Assembly: GCF_002783505.1 (NCBI RefSeq)
Contig: NZ_PFGL01000070.1
Location: 1-64,000 of the forward strand
From: Shewanella sp. CG12_big_fil_rev_8_21_14_0_65_47_15
GTDB lineage: Bacteria > Pseudomonadota > Gammaproteobacteria > Enterobacterales > Shewanellaceae
Direction of reading: 5' to 3'
Length of the DNA stretch: 64,000 nucleotides
Every line of letters starts with the position of its first letter. Position 1 is the stretch's first letter. Made by a program: the position numbers and the translations under genes. The notes under the pieces were generated by a model, which saw only the letters and a list, made by a program, of their open reading frames with translations, was not told where the DNA came from and ran no database searches. Shown here piece after piece: positions 45,290 through 55,191 of this stretch.

Positions 45290-45514
45290 ATGAACACACT
45301 CATTGAACTTGAAGCCACTAAACTAACGACATTGTTTAGCCACGGCGATGTATTAGGGATCCGCATGTTTATGGAGCATATGAATATCCCATTAGATGTC
45401 CAGGATAGACTTTATGATGAAATTTCAGCACTCAAACATCTAGACCAAAATCAGGTGAGTCAAGTGATTGAAACTTTTGGCCAATCACTGTTGTCGGAAC
45501 GACTAAGCTACTAA
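45290..45514 (+). CDS. 74-residue soluble protein, unknown
   Basis: Helical, acidic, no membrane segment or signal peptide; FSHGDVLGIRMFMEHMNIPLD and DEISALKHLDQNQVSQVIETFG suggest two or three helices. TAGGAGG sits 7 nt before ATG. A hairpin follows. Not recognised. Single-gene unit. Confidence 0.7.
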   Translation: MNTLIELEATKLTTLFSHGDVLGIRMFMEHMNIPLDVQDRLYDEISALKHLDQNQVSQVIETFGQSLLSERLSY

Positions 45515-45578
45515 GCACTTAATCAATAATTGGCTAAGTGGCTGACTTGCCAAGCCCCATCTTTTGTCACATATAACT

Positions 45579-45606
45579 AAGGCCAGTCTAACTGGCCTTT
45601 AGGTTT
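45579..45606 (+). terminator. hairpin after the 74-residue gene
   Basis: AAGGCCAGT (45579-45587) / ACTGGCCTT (45591-45599), loop CTA, then TAGGTTT. Also serves the convergent methyltransferase gene. Confidence 0.65.
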
Positions 45607-45628
45607 AGCGGTGGTAAGCTGTGCCCAA

Positions 45629-46552
45629 TCAAATTATCTCTTTCCCCTTTAGTCGATAACGTAACACTTTCAGTGATTTCTCCTCGAACACATCGATAAA
45701 TGCAGCGGGATTGGCCAGTCTTTCGATATATTCTAGGGCTGGAGCGGCCTCTTCAACCTGCTGGCGCAGGAAATGAGTATCGAGTTCAGGGGCATTTAAG
45801 CAAAGCAGCACTTCACCATTATCGGCAAGTAACTCGGGTAAACGGCGAATAAGACGCACATAGTCCTTGGTCGCCACAAAACTGCCCTTTTGATTACTAG
45901 GAGGATCGGCAACGATAATCCCATAGGGGCCGAGTTTTTTCAGTTTTCCCCATGACTTAAAGATATCGTGACCCAAAAAACGCGCTCCAGCACTAAAACC
46001 GTTGAGCAAATGGTTTTGCTTACCGATAGCCAACGCCCCTTTGCTCATATCCATATTAACCACTTCATCGGCACCACCTTGCAGCGCCGCAACGGAAAAA
46101 CCACAGGTATAGGCAAATAAATTCAGCACTTTCTTATGGCGCGCACTCTCCCTCACCCACTGACGACCATTGGCCATATCGAGGAATAGTCCGTGGTTCT
46201 GACCACGCATCAAATGCACTTGGAAACGGGCGCCATTCTCACTCACCACATGGGGTTCAGGAACCTCACCCTCCAGCAATTGGCAAAATGTCTCGCCTGC
46301 ACTGCGGTACTGATACACAAGGTTTAACGGGGTTGAAGGATGCAGCGCTTGCCAACGCGCAGCAATGGCTCGATGGCAAACCGATAAATCCACCTCTTCC
46401 AGTGGAGTAAAACTGGTTAATAACAATACTGGCGCAAACCAATCCAAACACAAATGTTCACTGCCGACATAATGTCCACCGCGACCATGGAATAGCCGCA
46501 CTGCATCTTCACCTAGTTCAATTGACGCCAGTGCTTGTATAAAACTTTGCAT
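45629..46552 (-). CDS. RlmI/K-type SAM methyltransferase
   Basis: 307 residues. Class I Rossmann methyltransferase: KKVLNLFAYTCGFSVAALQGGADEV carries SAM motif I and DMS the acidic turn, then IVADPPSNQKGSF, the DPP-type catalytic motif of the Methyltrans_SAM family. A small N-terminal domain precedes it. Likely modifies rRNA, as RlmI and RlmK do, but the exact site cannot be read from sequence. 6 nt after the AI-2E-family gene, so one operon. Confidence 0.85.
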   Translation of the reverse strand: MQSFIQALASIELGEDAVRLFHGRGGHYVGSEHLCLDWFAPVLLLTSFTPLEEVDLSVCHRAIAARWQALHPSTPLNLVYQYRSAGETFCQLLEGEVPEPHVVSENGARFQVHLMRGQNHGLFLDMANGRQWVRESARHKKVLNLFAYTCGFSVAALQGGADEVVNMDMSKGALAIGKQNHLLNGFSAGARFLGHDIFKSWGKLKKLGPYGIIVADPPSNQKGSFVATKDYVRLIRRLPELLADNGEVLLCLNAPELDTHFLRQQVEEAAPALEYIERLANPAAFIDVFEEKSLKVLRYRLKGKEII

Positions 46553-46558
46553 TATCTA

Positions 46559-47665
46559 CTACTTAATCTCTGTTGAATGGGTGTCGTTTTTTTCACTAAC
46601 GGGAGTGACTGTACTAAGGTTAGGTGCGAGCTTATCTTCCACATCATCCGATAATAGGATCGCTAACCAGCCGCCACTTTTACTCGATTCTAGGGCAATT
46701 TTGACCACCATAGTCAATGGCACTGAAAGCAGCATACCCACAGATCCAAGTAGCCAGCCCCAAAAAATTAACGATAGAAACACCACTAAGGTGGAAAGCC
46801 CTAGGCCACGCCCCATAAATTTAGGTTCGACCACATTGCCCATCACCATATTCGCCCCTAGATACAAAAGGGCTGTGCCCCCAGCCTCCGCAGGGCCCAA
46901 TTGGACAAAGGCCAACAAGACCGCAGGAATAGCCGCAATAATCGAACCTATGTTGGGGATATAGTTGAATAAAAAGGCGATAACCGCCCATAGCAGCGCA
47001 TAGTCCACCCCAATAAAGGTTAATCCTATGCCCACTATGATCCCCGTAGCGAGACTGACTAAGGTTTTAATCACCATATATTGGTTAACCGATTGCAAGA
47101 AGCGATCTATCTGTTTTAACCGCATATCGGGATCGTCCAGTGCCAAATGCAGTTTTTTCGGTAACGACTGAGCTTCGAACAACATAAACACAATAGTGAG
47201 AATGATCAGGAATAAGTTGGCCATAACATTGCCCACACCAGAGAGCATATTGGTGGTCATAGACAAAGCCATGCCAGGGTCGAAATAGGCTAAAAACTGA
47301 TCCTTAGATATCTGGATATTTAAGGCATGTAACTTACTTAATATCCAAGCAAATTGCTCGACTAACTGCACGCGATAGTAAGGTAATTGCTTGGAAAACT
47401 CATTGATTGAGCTGCCGACAAGGGAAGCTAACCACAGCCCCATCAACACAATAAAGCACATCAGCAGGATCACGGCTAACCATTTAGGCACGCGGTATTT
47501 GGTCATTTGGCCAATGGCAGGATTACAGATCACAGCAATAAAACTCGATAGCACAAAGGGCACGACGATTGGACTCGCGGCCTTTATCCCTGCCAAAATA
47601 ATCACTACAAAGGCCATTACCGCAAAACCGCGATAGGCTGCAGAGGGCACATTAGCTCGCGTCAT
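46559..47665 (-). CDS. AI-2E family transporter
   Basis: 368 residues with about eight membrane spans and the family segment FNYIPNIGSIIAAIPAVLLAFVQLGPAEAG and MGRGLGLSTLVVFLSLIFWGWLLG. The family includes TqsA, which exports AI-2, and also sodium/proton exporters, so the substrate is uncertain. First gene of a two-gene unit; divergent from folX. Confidence 0.88.
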   Translation of the reverse strand: MTRANVPSAAYRGFAVMAFVVIILAGIKAASPIVVPFVLSSFIAVICNPAIGQMTKYRVPKWLAVILLMCFIVLMGLWLASLVGSSINEFSKQLPYYRVQLVEQFAWILSKLHALNIQISKDQFLAYFDPGMALSMTTNMLSGVGNVMANLFLIILTIVFMLFEAQSLPKKLHLALDDPDMRLKQIDRFLQSVNQYMVIKTLVSLATGIIVGIGLTFIGVDYALLWAVIAFLFNYIPNIGSIIAAIPAVLLAFVQLGPAEAGGTALLYLGANMVMGNVVEPKFMGRGLGLSTLVVFLSLIFWGWLLGSVGMLLSVPLTMVVKIALESSKSGGWLAILLSDDVEDKLAPNLSTVTPVSEKNDTHSTEIK

Positions 47666-47763
47666 TTATTAAAAATCCTTCTTGATCTTAGATAAAATTG
47701 TTAGGCTAGCGCGAGAAAAATGATTATCTCATGCACCTAAGACTTAAATAGCAAACTATCATT

Positions 47764-48126
47764 ATGAAACCAGAAACCGCGATTATACGCATTAAAAACT
47801 TAAGACTTCGCACTTTTATCGGTATAAAAGAAGATGAAATTCAAAATAGGCAGGATGTGATAGTCAATGTCATCATCCATTATTGTGCCGAACATGCCCG
47901 TAACAGTGATAATGTTGAAGATGCGCTCAATTACCGCACTATTACCAAAAAAATGATTGAGTTAATTGAGAACAACCGTTTCTCATTACTCGAAAATCTC
48001 ACCAGTCAAACCTTAGCTATCGCCAGTGAACATCCTTGGGTGGAGTTTGCCAGTGTCGAAATCGACAAACCCCATGCCCTACGCTTTGCCGATTCTGTCT
48101 CTATGGAGTTGTGTTATCAAAAATAA
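47764..48126 (+). CDS. folX: dihydroneopterin triphosphate 2'-epimerase
   Basis: 120 residues, matching E. coli FolX nearly throughout (IIRIKNLRLRTFIGIKEDEI, DALNYRTITKKMI, NRFSLLENLT). It epimerises 7,8-dihydroneopterin triphosphate to the monapterin form on the way to tetrahydromonapterin. Octameric T-fold. The next gene, yfcH, is its E. coli neighbour as well. Confidence 0.95.
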   Translation: MKPETAIIRIKNLRLRTFIGIKEDEIQNRQDVIVNVIIHYCAEHARNSDNVEDALNYRTITKKMIELIENNRFSLLENLTSQTLAIASEHPWVEFASVEIDKPHALRFADSVSMELCYQK

Positions 48127-48233
48127 TCCCACTAAAAATCTCCAAACTCAGTGATCGCTTCACGCCGTATTTCGGTATATATACCCAGACAACCTGAAGA
48201 TGCAGGATTCAGCAAACCGATAAGAGAGGTTCC

Positions 48234-49127
48234 ATGAATATACTGATCACTGGCGCAAGCGGATTTATTGGCAGCCAACTGGCAACCCTGTTGGCCAGCG
48301 AGCACCAACTGACCATATTGTCACGCCATCCCACTAAGGCTCGACAGTTGCTGAGCGCTAGCCACCAATACCTTACCAGCCTCAATGATATTGACGATTT
48401 AAATCACTTCGATGCGGTAGTGAATTTAGCGGGTGAACCTATCGTTGCTAAACGCTGGAGCAAGCGTCAAAAACAAGAGATTTGTGCCAGTCGCTGGAAT
48501 ATCACCGCAAGGCTGAGTCAACTGATAAAACAAAGCACAACCCCACCTAAGGTCATGGTGAGTGGCTCAGCCATCGGTTTTTATGGTCGTCAGGGCGAGC
48601 AACGCTTAGATGAGACTAGTCAACCCCACATTGAGTTCAGCCATGAGATTTGCAGCACATGGGAACAGTTAGCCCTGGACGCCGCATCGGATAAAACCCG
48701 CGTCTGTATTATCCGTATAGGAATAGTGCTCGGCCAAGGTGGAGCCCTTGCTAAAATGTTACCCCCCTTCAAACTCGGCCTCGGAGGCCCCATAGGTCAT
48801 GGCCGCCAAGGGATGAGCTGGATACATCTTGATGATGTTATTGCACTTATCGACTTTCTACTCAATCGGGAAAATTGCCAGGGGATATTCAATGCTACAG
48901 CTCCCAATCCCGTAAGCAACGGTGAATTTGCCAAGACCTTAGGTAAAGTACTTAACCGCCCAGCCCTGATCACAACCCCACCACTGGCGCTGCGACTCGC
49001 TATGGGGGAAATGTCAGAACTCCTGACCGAGGGCCAGTTTGTAATACCTAAACGGGCACTCGAAGCGGGTTTTACATTTAAATACAGCGAACTTGAAACG
49101 GCATTAACGGATATTGTTGCAAGTTAA
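48234..49127 (+). CDS. yfcH: TIGR01777 family epimerase YfcH
   Basis: 297 residues. N-terminal Rossmann motif ILITGASGFIGSQLA and family-specific NLAGEPI, VSGSAIGFYG and GLGGPIGHGRQGMSWIHLDD. SDR-type NAD(P)-binding protein with no known substrate. Downstream of folX by 107 nt, as in enterobacteria; GAGAGG precedes the ATG. Confidence 0.93.
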   Translation: MNILITGASGFIGSQLATLLASEHQLTILSRHPTKARQLLSASHQYLTSLNDIDDLNHFDAVVNLAGEPIVAKRWSKRQKQEICASRWNITARLSQLIKQSTTPPKVMVSGSAIGFYGRQGEQRLDETSQPHIEFSHEICSTWEQLALDAASDKTRVCIIRIGIVLGQGGALAKMLPPFKLGLGGPIGHGRQGMSWIHLDDVIALIDFLLNRENCQGIFNATAPNPVSNGEFAKTLGKVLNRPALITTPPLALRLAMGEMSELLTEGQFVIPKRALEAGFTFKYSELETALTDIVAS

Positions 49128-49161
49128 GTAAACTAACTCCCCTAGCTGAAAATAATTAAGG

Positions 49162-49824
49162 CTAGAACGCGCGCATTAAGCGTTCGGCTCTGGGTAAGTA
49201 ATAGTCCTCATAATCGAGGGAGAAAATGACGGAACTTGAACGACCGACTATCTCATCCCGGGGGACAAAACCAATAACCCGAGAGTCGGCACTATTATCT
49301 CGATTGTCCCCTAAGGCCAGATAATGCGCGTCTGGCACTGTGACAGGCCCAAAATTAGCAAGGCTTGAGGGAACGGGGTTAAGCCTAATACTGTGGACTA
49401 TACCGAGTAAATCCTCCTGCATTTCAATGACATCAGCCGGAGCATAAGGACTCAGGGCTTGGGATCGATAATCCAAGGGTTCACCATTTAAATACAAACG
49501 ATTATCCCGCATCATCACAGTATCGCCCGGCACGGCAATCACCCGCTTAATCAGTTTTTTATCGGCCTTTTTCGAGTCGAATACTACGATATCACCGCGG
49601 GCGGGATCCGCCAGTTTGACTAAGGCGATATGGGTAAAGGGCAGCCTAAGATCGTAGGCCATCTTGTTCACCAGAATCCGATCGCCTTCGACGATAGTCG
49701 GCAGCATAGAACCCGATGGCACTGTATTCCAATCGGCCACGGCGCTTCTAAACACTAACATTAAGCCGATAAACAGCAAAAAGGAGCGATTATCCTTAAG
49801 CAATGTTGTTATTCCTTTGAACAT
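49162..49824 (-). CDS. lepB: signal peptidase I, short type
   Basis: 220 residues. One membrane anchor (about 14-30), then the catalytic serine S39 in VPSGSMLPT and the lysine K93 in LIKRVIAVPGD, and the GDNRDNSADSR box (about 173-183). Removes signal peptides on the periplasmic side. It is shorter than LepB of E. coli (324), which has two anchors; the classical lepB is probably elsewhere with lepA. ATG at 49824 has AGGGGA upstream; the ORF start 51 nt earlier is rejected. Convergent with yfcH; the ybbP-like gene lies upstream. Confidence 0.88.
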   Translation of the reverse strand: MFKGITTLLKDNRSFLLFIGLMLVFRSAVADWNTVPSGSMLPTIVEGDRILVNKMAYDLRLPFTHIALVKLADPARGDIVVFDSKKADKKLIKRVIAVPGDTVMMRDNRLYLNGEPLDYRSQALSPYAPADVIEMQEDLLGIVHSIRLNPVPSSLANFGPVTVPDAHYLALGDNRDNSADSRVIGFVPRDEIVGRSSSVIFSLDYEDYYLPRAERLMRAF

Positions 49825-49881
49825 AGTTTCCCCTCTATAATTATTTACCAGTGCAATCAAGCACTGGCTGCCCACCTTTAA

Positions 49882-52410
49882 CTAGCTGCTCGCCTTTAAT
49901 AGTTCAGAGCAAGATTGATTGAGCAATTGCCGGCAACGCCATACGCCGAGTAAGGCCACCAGCAAGGCGCCTGAAACAGGGGCGATTCCCCACCAAGGCC
50001 AGTGCATATATACATTGAGTTCAAATACTTGAGTCTTAAGTAGATAGAGCGCAAATTCGGCGACTATCACGGCAAGCACGCCCGCAATACCGCCAAGTAA
50101 GGCGAACTCTAACCCCGTTGCACTGCGCAATAGCCATCCCGAAGCACCGAAGGTACGCAGCACAGCTAATTCACGCTGTCGAGTCGCCATGCCAGCTTCA
50201 GTCTGGGCAATCAAGACTAAGGCACTGGCGAACAATACCAGCACCAGCACTAAGGTCAGTGACAATGACACTTGCTCGATGATCTGTCTGAGCTGTCCCA
50301 CCATAGCACCCACATCTATGATAGATATGGTCGGAAATTGCTGAATAAGCGCCAGGATCACCGCATCCTTAGGCGTACCATCGGCATTCAGCGCTTGACT
50401 GTTTGTGGCTTGGCCATTTGTTGACAGGTCATTCATAGCTTGCTGATCATTCAGATAGAAACTCGCCATCGAGGTATAAGCAAAGGGCGCTAAGGCCTCC
50501 TCGGTAAAAATCATAAAGAAATTTGGCTGCAGTGTTTCCCAGTGCACGGCGCGAATGCTGGCAACTTTAACTATGAGTTCTTGATTATCAATGACATAAG
50601 TCAATTTATCGCCAATGCCGATACCCAAACGTTCCGCCACGCCGGACTCCACCGACACTTCATCGGCGGCTTGATTAAAGTGACCTTCCAGTAGTTCGTT
50701 ATTCGCGGGCAAGGTTTTGCGCCAAGTCAGATTAAGCTCCCTTGAAATGCCCACTCTGCCCTGTTCACCCGCCTCGGCCTGCTCATTTGAGATCAGTGCT
50801 TCACCGTTAATTTGGGTTAAACGGCCGCGGATCACAGGATAAATGTCCGTCGCCGCTATACTCTTAGCCGTCATAAAATCATTCAAGGGCTTAGCATCGT
50901 CTGGAGCGATATTAACGAGAAAGTAATTAGGCGCATTTTCGGGTAACTGTTTTTGCCATTCGTTGAGCAGATCTTGTCTTAGGGCGAGAATCGTTAATAA
51001 CAGTACTAAGGCGGCACTAAAACCCACCAATTGCACCGCATTTTGCCGGGCACGACGCCTCAATCCCGCCAGTGCCAATTGCAAGGGATTGGTAGTCTTC
51101 ATTCCGACACTGTGGCCTAGACGTATCATCACAAACCCAAGCACACTTAATAGCACACCGAGCAGCAATACCGCACTGACGACGGTCAGGGTCAAAGTCC
51201 AACTTTGGGAATACAAATAGCCTAGTAACGTCATCGCCCCTAAGCTCAGTAAGAAATGCAACCACATGCCAAGCTGTAACCCTTCTAACTGACGCTGTAG
51301 TACTCGTAGCGGCGGGATAGCCAGTAATCGCAACAATGGATAGGCCGAAAACATAAAGGCACTGATAAGTCCGGTACCAATACCAAGCAATAATGGTCGT
51401 GTGAGTGGTGGGGAATAGGCGGCAATTTCGGGTGGTAATAAGTAACTGATCCCAAAATCGAGTAGCCCCCCCCCGATAAGACCTAAGCCAATCCCCAGTA
51501 ACGTCACTAGCAGTAAGTGCATGCCAAACAACAACCGAATTTGTTTCGCCGAGGCACCAAAGGTTTTCAGCATGGCCACCACATCGTAATGACGCTGGCA
51601 ATAACGCTGGGCGGCGATCCCAATTGCAGCGCAGGCCAGCGCAATGCCCATTAAACTGGCGAGCAACAAGAATCGCTCCGCTCGCTTAACCGCACCCGCG
51701 ATGGGCGAGTCACCGGATTGCACATCGACCCAGCGCTGAGAGCTATTTAATAGCGGTTTCACACTTTGCTCAAAGGCCGTAAGCGAGGCTTCATCCCCCG
51801 TAAATTGATACAGATAGGTTACCCGGCTGCCCGGCTGGATCACCCCAGTTTTGGCCACATCCTCTATCCGCATCAAGACCACGGGTGATGAGGCGAAGGG
51901 ATTAAAACCCGCATCGGGTAAACGGCTGATCTCATTACTGAGCACAAATTCACTGTTACCTAGCTCGATGGATTTGGGATAACCTAAGAGTCCGCCTAGG
52001 CGCGTCTCAAACCAGATCTCATCCGCTTGGGGTAAGTCCTTGGTTTTACCGCTGGTGAGTTCAATGTCGCCCTTGAGTGGATAACCCGCTTCAACCGCAC
52101 GCACTGTGACTAGCTGAAACTTATCTCCCGAATACACCATAGAATTAAATTGCATGTTAGTCACATGCTTAAGCCCGAGATCTTCGGCTGTGGCTAAAAT
52201 TGCTGCGTCAATTTTGACCGGCGAATCGATGATCCTATCGGCGGCGATAAACTGCGTCGCTTGCCCATTGATAGCCACTTGCAGGCGCTCGCTCACCCGC
52301 GCCAACCCACTCACTGACAACACCGCGAGCGTAATGGCGAGGATAATCAATAACAATTGCCCTTGCTGCAACTCGCGCTTAAACAGGCGCCATGCCAGAC
52401 TTAACGCCAT
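49882..52410 (-). CDS. ybbP: ABC transporter permease, FtsX/YbbP-like
   Basis: 842 residues with about ten spans: an N-terminal span, a large soluble domain (50-240), three or four spans around 245-345, further spans, a second periplasmic domain and three C-terminal spans. FtsX-type permease; the YbbA-YbbP pair flanks tesA in E. coli as here. Starts 2 nt after the ATPase stop. Substrate not known; lipid or protein release is proposed for relatives. Confidence 0.9.
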   Translation of the reverse strand: MALSLAWRLFKRELQQGQLLLIILAITLAVLSVSGLARVSERLQVAINGQATQFIAADRIIDSPVKIDAAILATAEDLGLKHVTNMQFNSMVYSGDKFQLVTVRAVEAGYPLKGDIELTSGKTKDLPQADEIWFETRLGGLLGYPKSIELGNSEFVLSNEISRLPDAGFNPFASSPVVLMRIEDVAKTGVIQPGSRVTYLYQFTGDEASLTAFEQSVKPLLNSSQRWVDVQSGDSPIAGAVKRAERFLLLASLMGIALACAAIGIAAQRYCQRHYDVVAMLKTFGASAKQIRLLFGMHLLLVTLLGIGLGLIGGGLLDFGISYLLPPEIAAYSPPLTRPLLLGIGTGLISAFMFSAYPLLRLLAIPPLRVLQRQLEGLQLGMWLHFLLSLGAMTLLGYLYSQSWTLTLTVVSAVLLLGVLLSVLGFVMIRLGHSVGMKTTNPLQLALAGLRRRARQNAVQLVGFSAALVLLLTILALRQDLLNEWQKQLPENAPNYFLVNIAPDDAKPLNDFMTAKSIAATDIYPVIRGRLTQINGEALISNEQAEAGEQGRVGISRELNLTWRKTLPANNELLEGHFNQAADEVSVESGVAERLGIGIGDKLTYVIDNQELIVKVASIRAVHWETLQPNFFMIFTEEALAPFAYTSMASFYLNDQQAMNDLSTNGQATNSQALNADGTPKDAVILALIQQFPTISIIDVGAMVGQLRQIIEQVSLSLTLVLVLVLFASALVLIAQTEAGMATRQRELAVLRTFGASGWLLRSATGLEFALLGGIAGVLAVIVAEFALYLLKTQVFELNVYMHWPWWGIAPVSGALLVALLGVWRCRQLLNQSCSELLKASS

Positions 52411-52412
52411 GA

Positions 52413-53153
52413 TTAAGCCTCCTTAGCATTGGCTAAGGGCGGGGTGTTAAATGAAGACTGAATGCTCTCTTCCTGTAGATGGCCATTATCCATCACCAGT
52501 TGCCGCTGACAGCGCTTAGCCAATTGCAGATCGTGGGTGACAAGAATAAGTGTGGTGTGGCTTTCCTGATTGAGTTCAAACAACATATCGGCAATTTTAT
52601 GGCCGTTAACCCCATCTAAATTACCCGTAGGTTCATCGGCAAACAGCACCTTAGGCTCACAGATAAAGGCGCGGGCAATCGCCACCCTTTGCTGCTCGCC
52701 GCCCGAAAGTTGTTTAGGTAGATGGGTTAAACGGTGGGATAAGCCGACCCGCTCCAGCATAGCCTGCGCTTTTTCCTTGGCATTTTTTACGCCAGCAAGC
52801 TCGGCGGGTAACATCACGTTCTCGAGTGCCGTTAGGGTATCCACTAGCATAAAAGATTGAAAAATAAAGCTGACCTTCTGTTTACGCAGCGCGGCTTTTT
52901 GCTCTTCATTAAGCGGTGATAGCGCCACACCATCGAGCCAAATCTCCCCCGATGTCGGCGTATCGAGCGCCGCCAGCAATCCCAGTAAGGTGGATTTACC
53001 CGACCCAGATGGCCCCAAAATGGCCACACTATCACCTTGCTTGACATCTAAGTTAATGCCCTTGAGGATAGTGAGAACTCCTTCCTGAGTGATCACTGAT
53101 TTTTCGAGGTTAACTACATTGATGGCACTGTTTTTTAAGATGACGTTAGACAT
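52413..53153 (-). CDS. ybbA: ABC transporter ATPase, YbbA-like
   Basis: 246 residues. Walker A GPSGSGKST (47-55), Q-loop FQSF near 98, signature LSGGEQQRVAIARAF (149-163), Walker B VLFADEPTGNLD (169-180). Powers the YbbP permease. Divergent from tesA, whose start lies 50 nt away, as in E. coli. Confidence 0.95.
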   Translation of the reverse strand: MSNVILKNSAINVVNLEKSVITQEGVLTILKGINLDVKQGDSVAILGPSGSGKSTLLGLLAALDTPTSGEIWLDGVALSPLNEEQKAALRKQKVSFIFQSFMLVDTLTALENVMLPAELAGVKNAKEKAQAMLERVGLSHRLTHLPKQLSGGEQQRVAIARAFICEPKVLFADEPTGNLDGVNGHKIADMLFELNQESHTTLILVTHDLQLAKRCQRQLVMDNGHLQEESIQSSFNTPPLANAKEA

Positions 53154-53205
53154 AGGATCCTTCTTATATAAATCGTTCTGGTGTCAATCGCAAAGAGTTA
53201 AGTCA

Positions 53206-53805
53206 ATGGCTAAGCCCCTGTGGGCCTTCGTCCTATTGAGTGTATTTGTCGCCACCCCGGCCCACGCGGCACGGGTGCTGATCCTCGGCGATAGCTTAGG
53301 CGCAAGCTATGGCATGGCAGAACAGTCAGGTTGGGTGGCGCTGCTGCAAGAAAATCTGCCCGAACATGAGTTTACCAATGGTTCAGTGAGCGGTGAAACC
53401 ACCGCTGGCGGTTTGCGTCGCTTACCTGCGCTGCTCGATTCCGTCGCCCCCGACCTCGTGGTCGTTGAGCTGGGCGGGAATGATGGGTTACGTGGATTTC
53501 CCCCAACGCAACTCGAAAATAATCTAACCCAAATCATTACCCTAACCAAAAAGAGCGGTGCAAAAGTGCTGCTAAGCGAAATCATGGTACCGCCTAACTA
53601 TGGCCCTCGCTATACCCAAAAGTTCACCCAAGTGTATCAAGACATATCTAAGGCACAGGATATAGTGTTGATCCCCTTCTTTATGCAGGATATCGCGCCC
53701 TATCCAGAACTCATGCAGCGTGATGGCATTCATCCCAATGAAAAAGCCCAGGCGAAAATTGCCAACTGGATGCAACCTTGGATTGAGAAAGCGTTAACTC
53801 AATAA
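53206..53805 (+). CDS. tesA: TesA acyl-CoA thioesterase I / lysophospholipase
   Basis: 199 residues. Signal peptide (cleavage after AHA, about 21), GDSLGAS with Ser30, the GxND box in GGNDGLRG and the DGIHPNEKAQ catalytic Asp-His. SGNH hydrolase in the periplasm, hydrolysing thioesters and lysophospholipids. ATG at 53206 is chosen over an ORF start 117 nt upstream inside the ATPase gene. Confidence 0.95.
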   Translation: MAKPLWAFVLLSVFVATPAHAARVLILGDSLGASYGMAEQSGWVALLQENLPEHEFTNGSVSGETTAGGLRRLPALLDSVAPDLVVVELGGNDGLRGFPPTQLENNLTQIITLTKKSGAKVLLSEIMVPPNYGPRYTQKFTQVYQDISKAQDIVLIPFFMQDIAPYPELMQRDGIHPNEKAQAKIANWMQPWIEKALTQ

Positions 53806-53949
53806 AATAGCTGCAATTTTAAGCTAATAAACAGCTTGCTTAGCTAAACTCATGCTCAACGGATAAAAACGTGTTCTAACGCAATATTAGCCCTATAGAT
53901 AAACAGTAAAATTCGTGTTAGCAAATGGTTAACCCAACAAGGAGTCAAT

Positions 53950-55017
53950 ATGTCCCTTAGCCATCAGCAAAAAGTGTACATACCCAAGGAAGCCCGTACC
54001 AACCAATATATCACCGCCGAAATCAAGGTGACGGATGAGTTACTGAGCCAATATCCCGATTATCAAAGCTGTTATCAAACCTTAAGCCGTTTGATATTCA
54101 ATTTGGCAGAACAACACGATCTGCGTAATGTCCACGTGATCACTAACGATAAACTGCCCGTTGTACGTTACCATACCGAAGCCTATTGCTTCCAAACCAC
54201 TGAACAAATTCTGTTTTTTTACAATCCAGCCTATCATGAAGCTCAAAATTTATTCTCGCAGGAAAACTACCGCGCCCGTAAGTTGCGCATAGTGTTCCTC
54301 GCCACGGGCGAAGATATTCGCAGTAATTCCGCCAGTTTTCATATTAAGGTGCGGGAGTTACTCAATGCCTTGATGCCTAAGCTACCGATTAAGGATCTTA
54401 AGGTGAAGATCCGTGATCATCAGCATTTATCCTATGATCTGTTCGCAAAAGCCAAGGGCAATAAGGAAACCTACGGCTATAAACTGCGTGCCATAGGTCC
54501 AAGATATAAAGCCAGAAAATGCGAGTTACCGGAAAATACCAGCTCACTCACCTATGTAACTGTCAGTTTACCCCTGAGCCGCAAGCTCAAACAGGGGTTA
54601 TTACCCGACTCGGCAACAGATTTTACCCCGCTATATCAGCATCTTGAGGATAGTTTTCTCAAGGCGGCGGCCAATAAACAACTCACTCGCCTCGCGATGA
54701 TTGCTAACGGCTTAACGCCACTGGTGCGTAACAGTAAGTTTGAAAAACTCGACAGCAAAGCCGAAGTGCAGATGATAGGCTTCGATCCAAATGCGACCGA
54801 GCAACAAGTGATCCGCCGCTGGGATGCCGATAACTTAGTCGAAGCCGCCCACTTTACCATAGTGGCGGGCACGAAAGACTGTGACGATTCAGGCTTCGGT
54901 CGCTTTATGAATAATGTCGAAACCGCGTTGAAAGCCTTTGCGACTGAGATAGGACTGGATCCGGAACGCGAAGACTTAGTGGTGCGTTTCCATCAACATA
55001 TCAGCTATCAAATCTGA
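53950..55017 (+). CDS. DUF3083 family protein
   Basis: 355 residues, soluble, mixed alpha/beta. I recognise the DUF3083 family, mostly of Shewanella and relatives, of unknown function. It has a repeated look: two halves each with a strand-rich segment (RKLRIVFLATGEDIRSNSA; EAAHFTIVAGTKDCDDSGF) and an R-F-H-Q ending. AGGAG precedes the ATG and a terminator follows, so it is a single-gene unit. Confidence 0.75.
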   Translation: MSLSHQQKVYIPKEARTNQYITAEIKVTDELLSQYPDYQSCYQTLSRLIFNLAEQHDLRNVHVITNDKLPVVRYHTEAYCFQTTEQILFFYNPAYHEAQNLFSQENYRARKLRIVFLATGEDIRSNSASFHIKVRELLNALMPKLPIKDLKVKIRDHQHLSYDLFAKAKGNKETYGYKLRAIGPRYKARKCELPENTSSLTYVTVSLPLSRKLKQGLLPDSATDFTPLYQHLEDSFLKAAANKQLTRLAMIANGLTPLVRNSKFEKLDSKAEVQMIGFDPNATEQQVIRRWDADNLVEAAHFTIVAGTKDCDDSGFGRFMNNVETALKAFATEIGLDPEREDLVVRFHQHISYQI

Positions 55018-55040
55018 TTGAGTACAGATTATCGCTAAGC

Positions 55041-55070
55041 AACAGGGCGCCTTGAGCGCCCTGTTATTTT
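55041..55070 (+). terminator. terminator of the DUF3083 gene
   Basis: AACAGGGCGC (55041-55050) / GCGCCCTGTT (55056-55065), loop CTTGA, then ATTTT. Confidence 0.82.
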
Positions 55071-55191
55071 AGAAAGCCGCAATTCATCATTTTCCCTATC
55101 ACATGTTGCACCATTTTGGCCATATTTCACATTGCCTTTTTTTGCCCCTAGCGCATTCTGTTAACGAAATAATAACAAAAAGGGAGCAATC

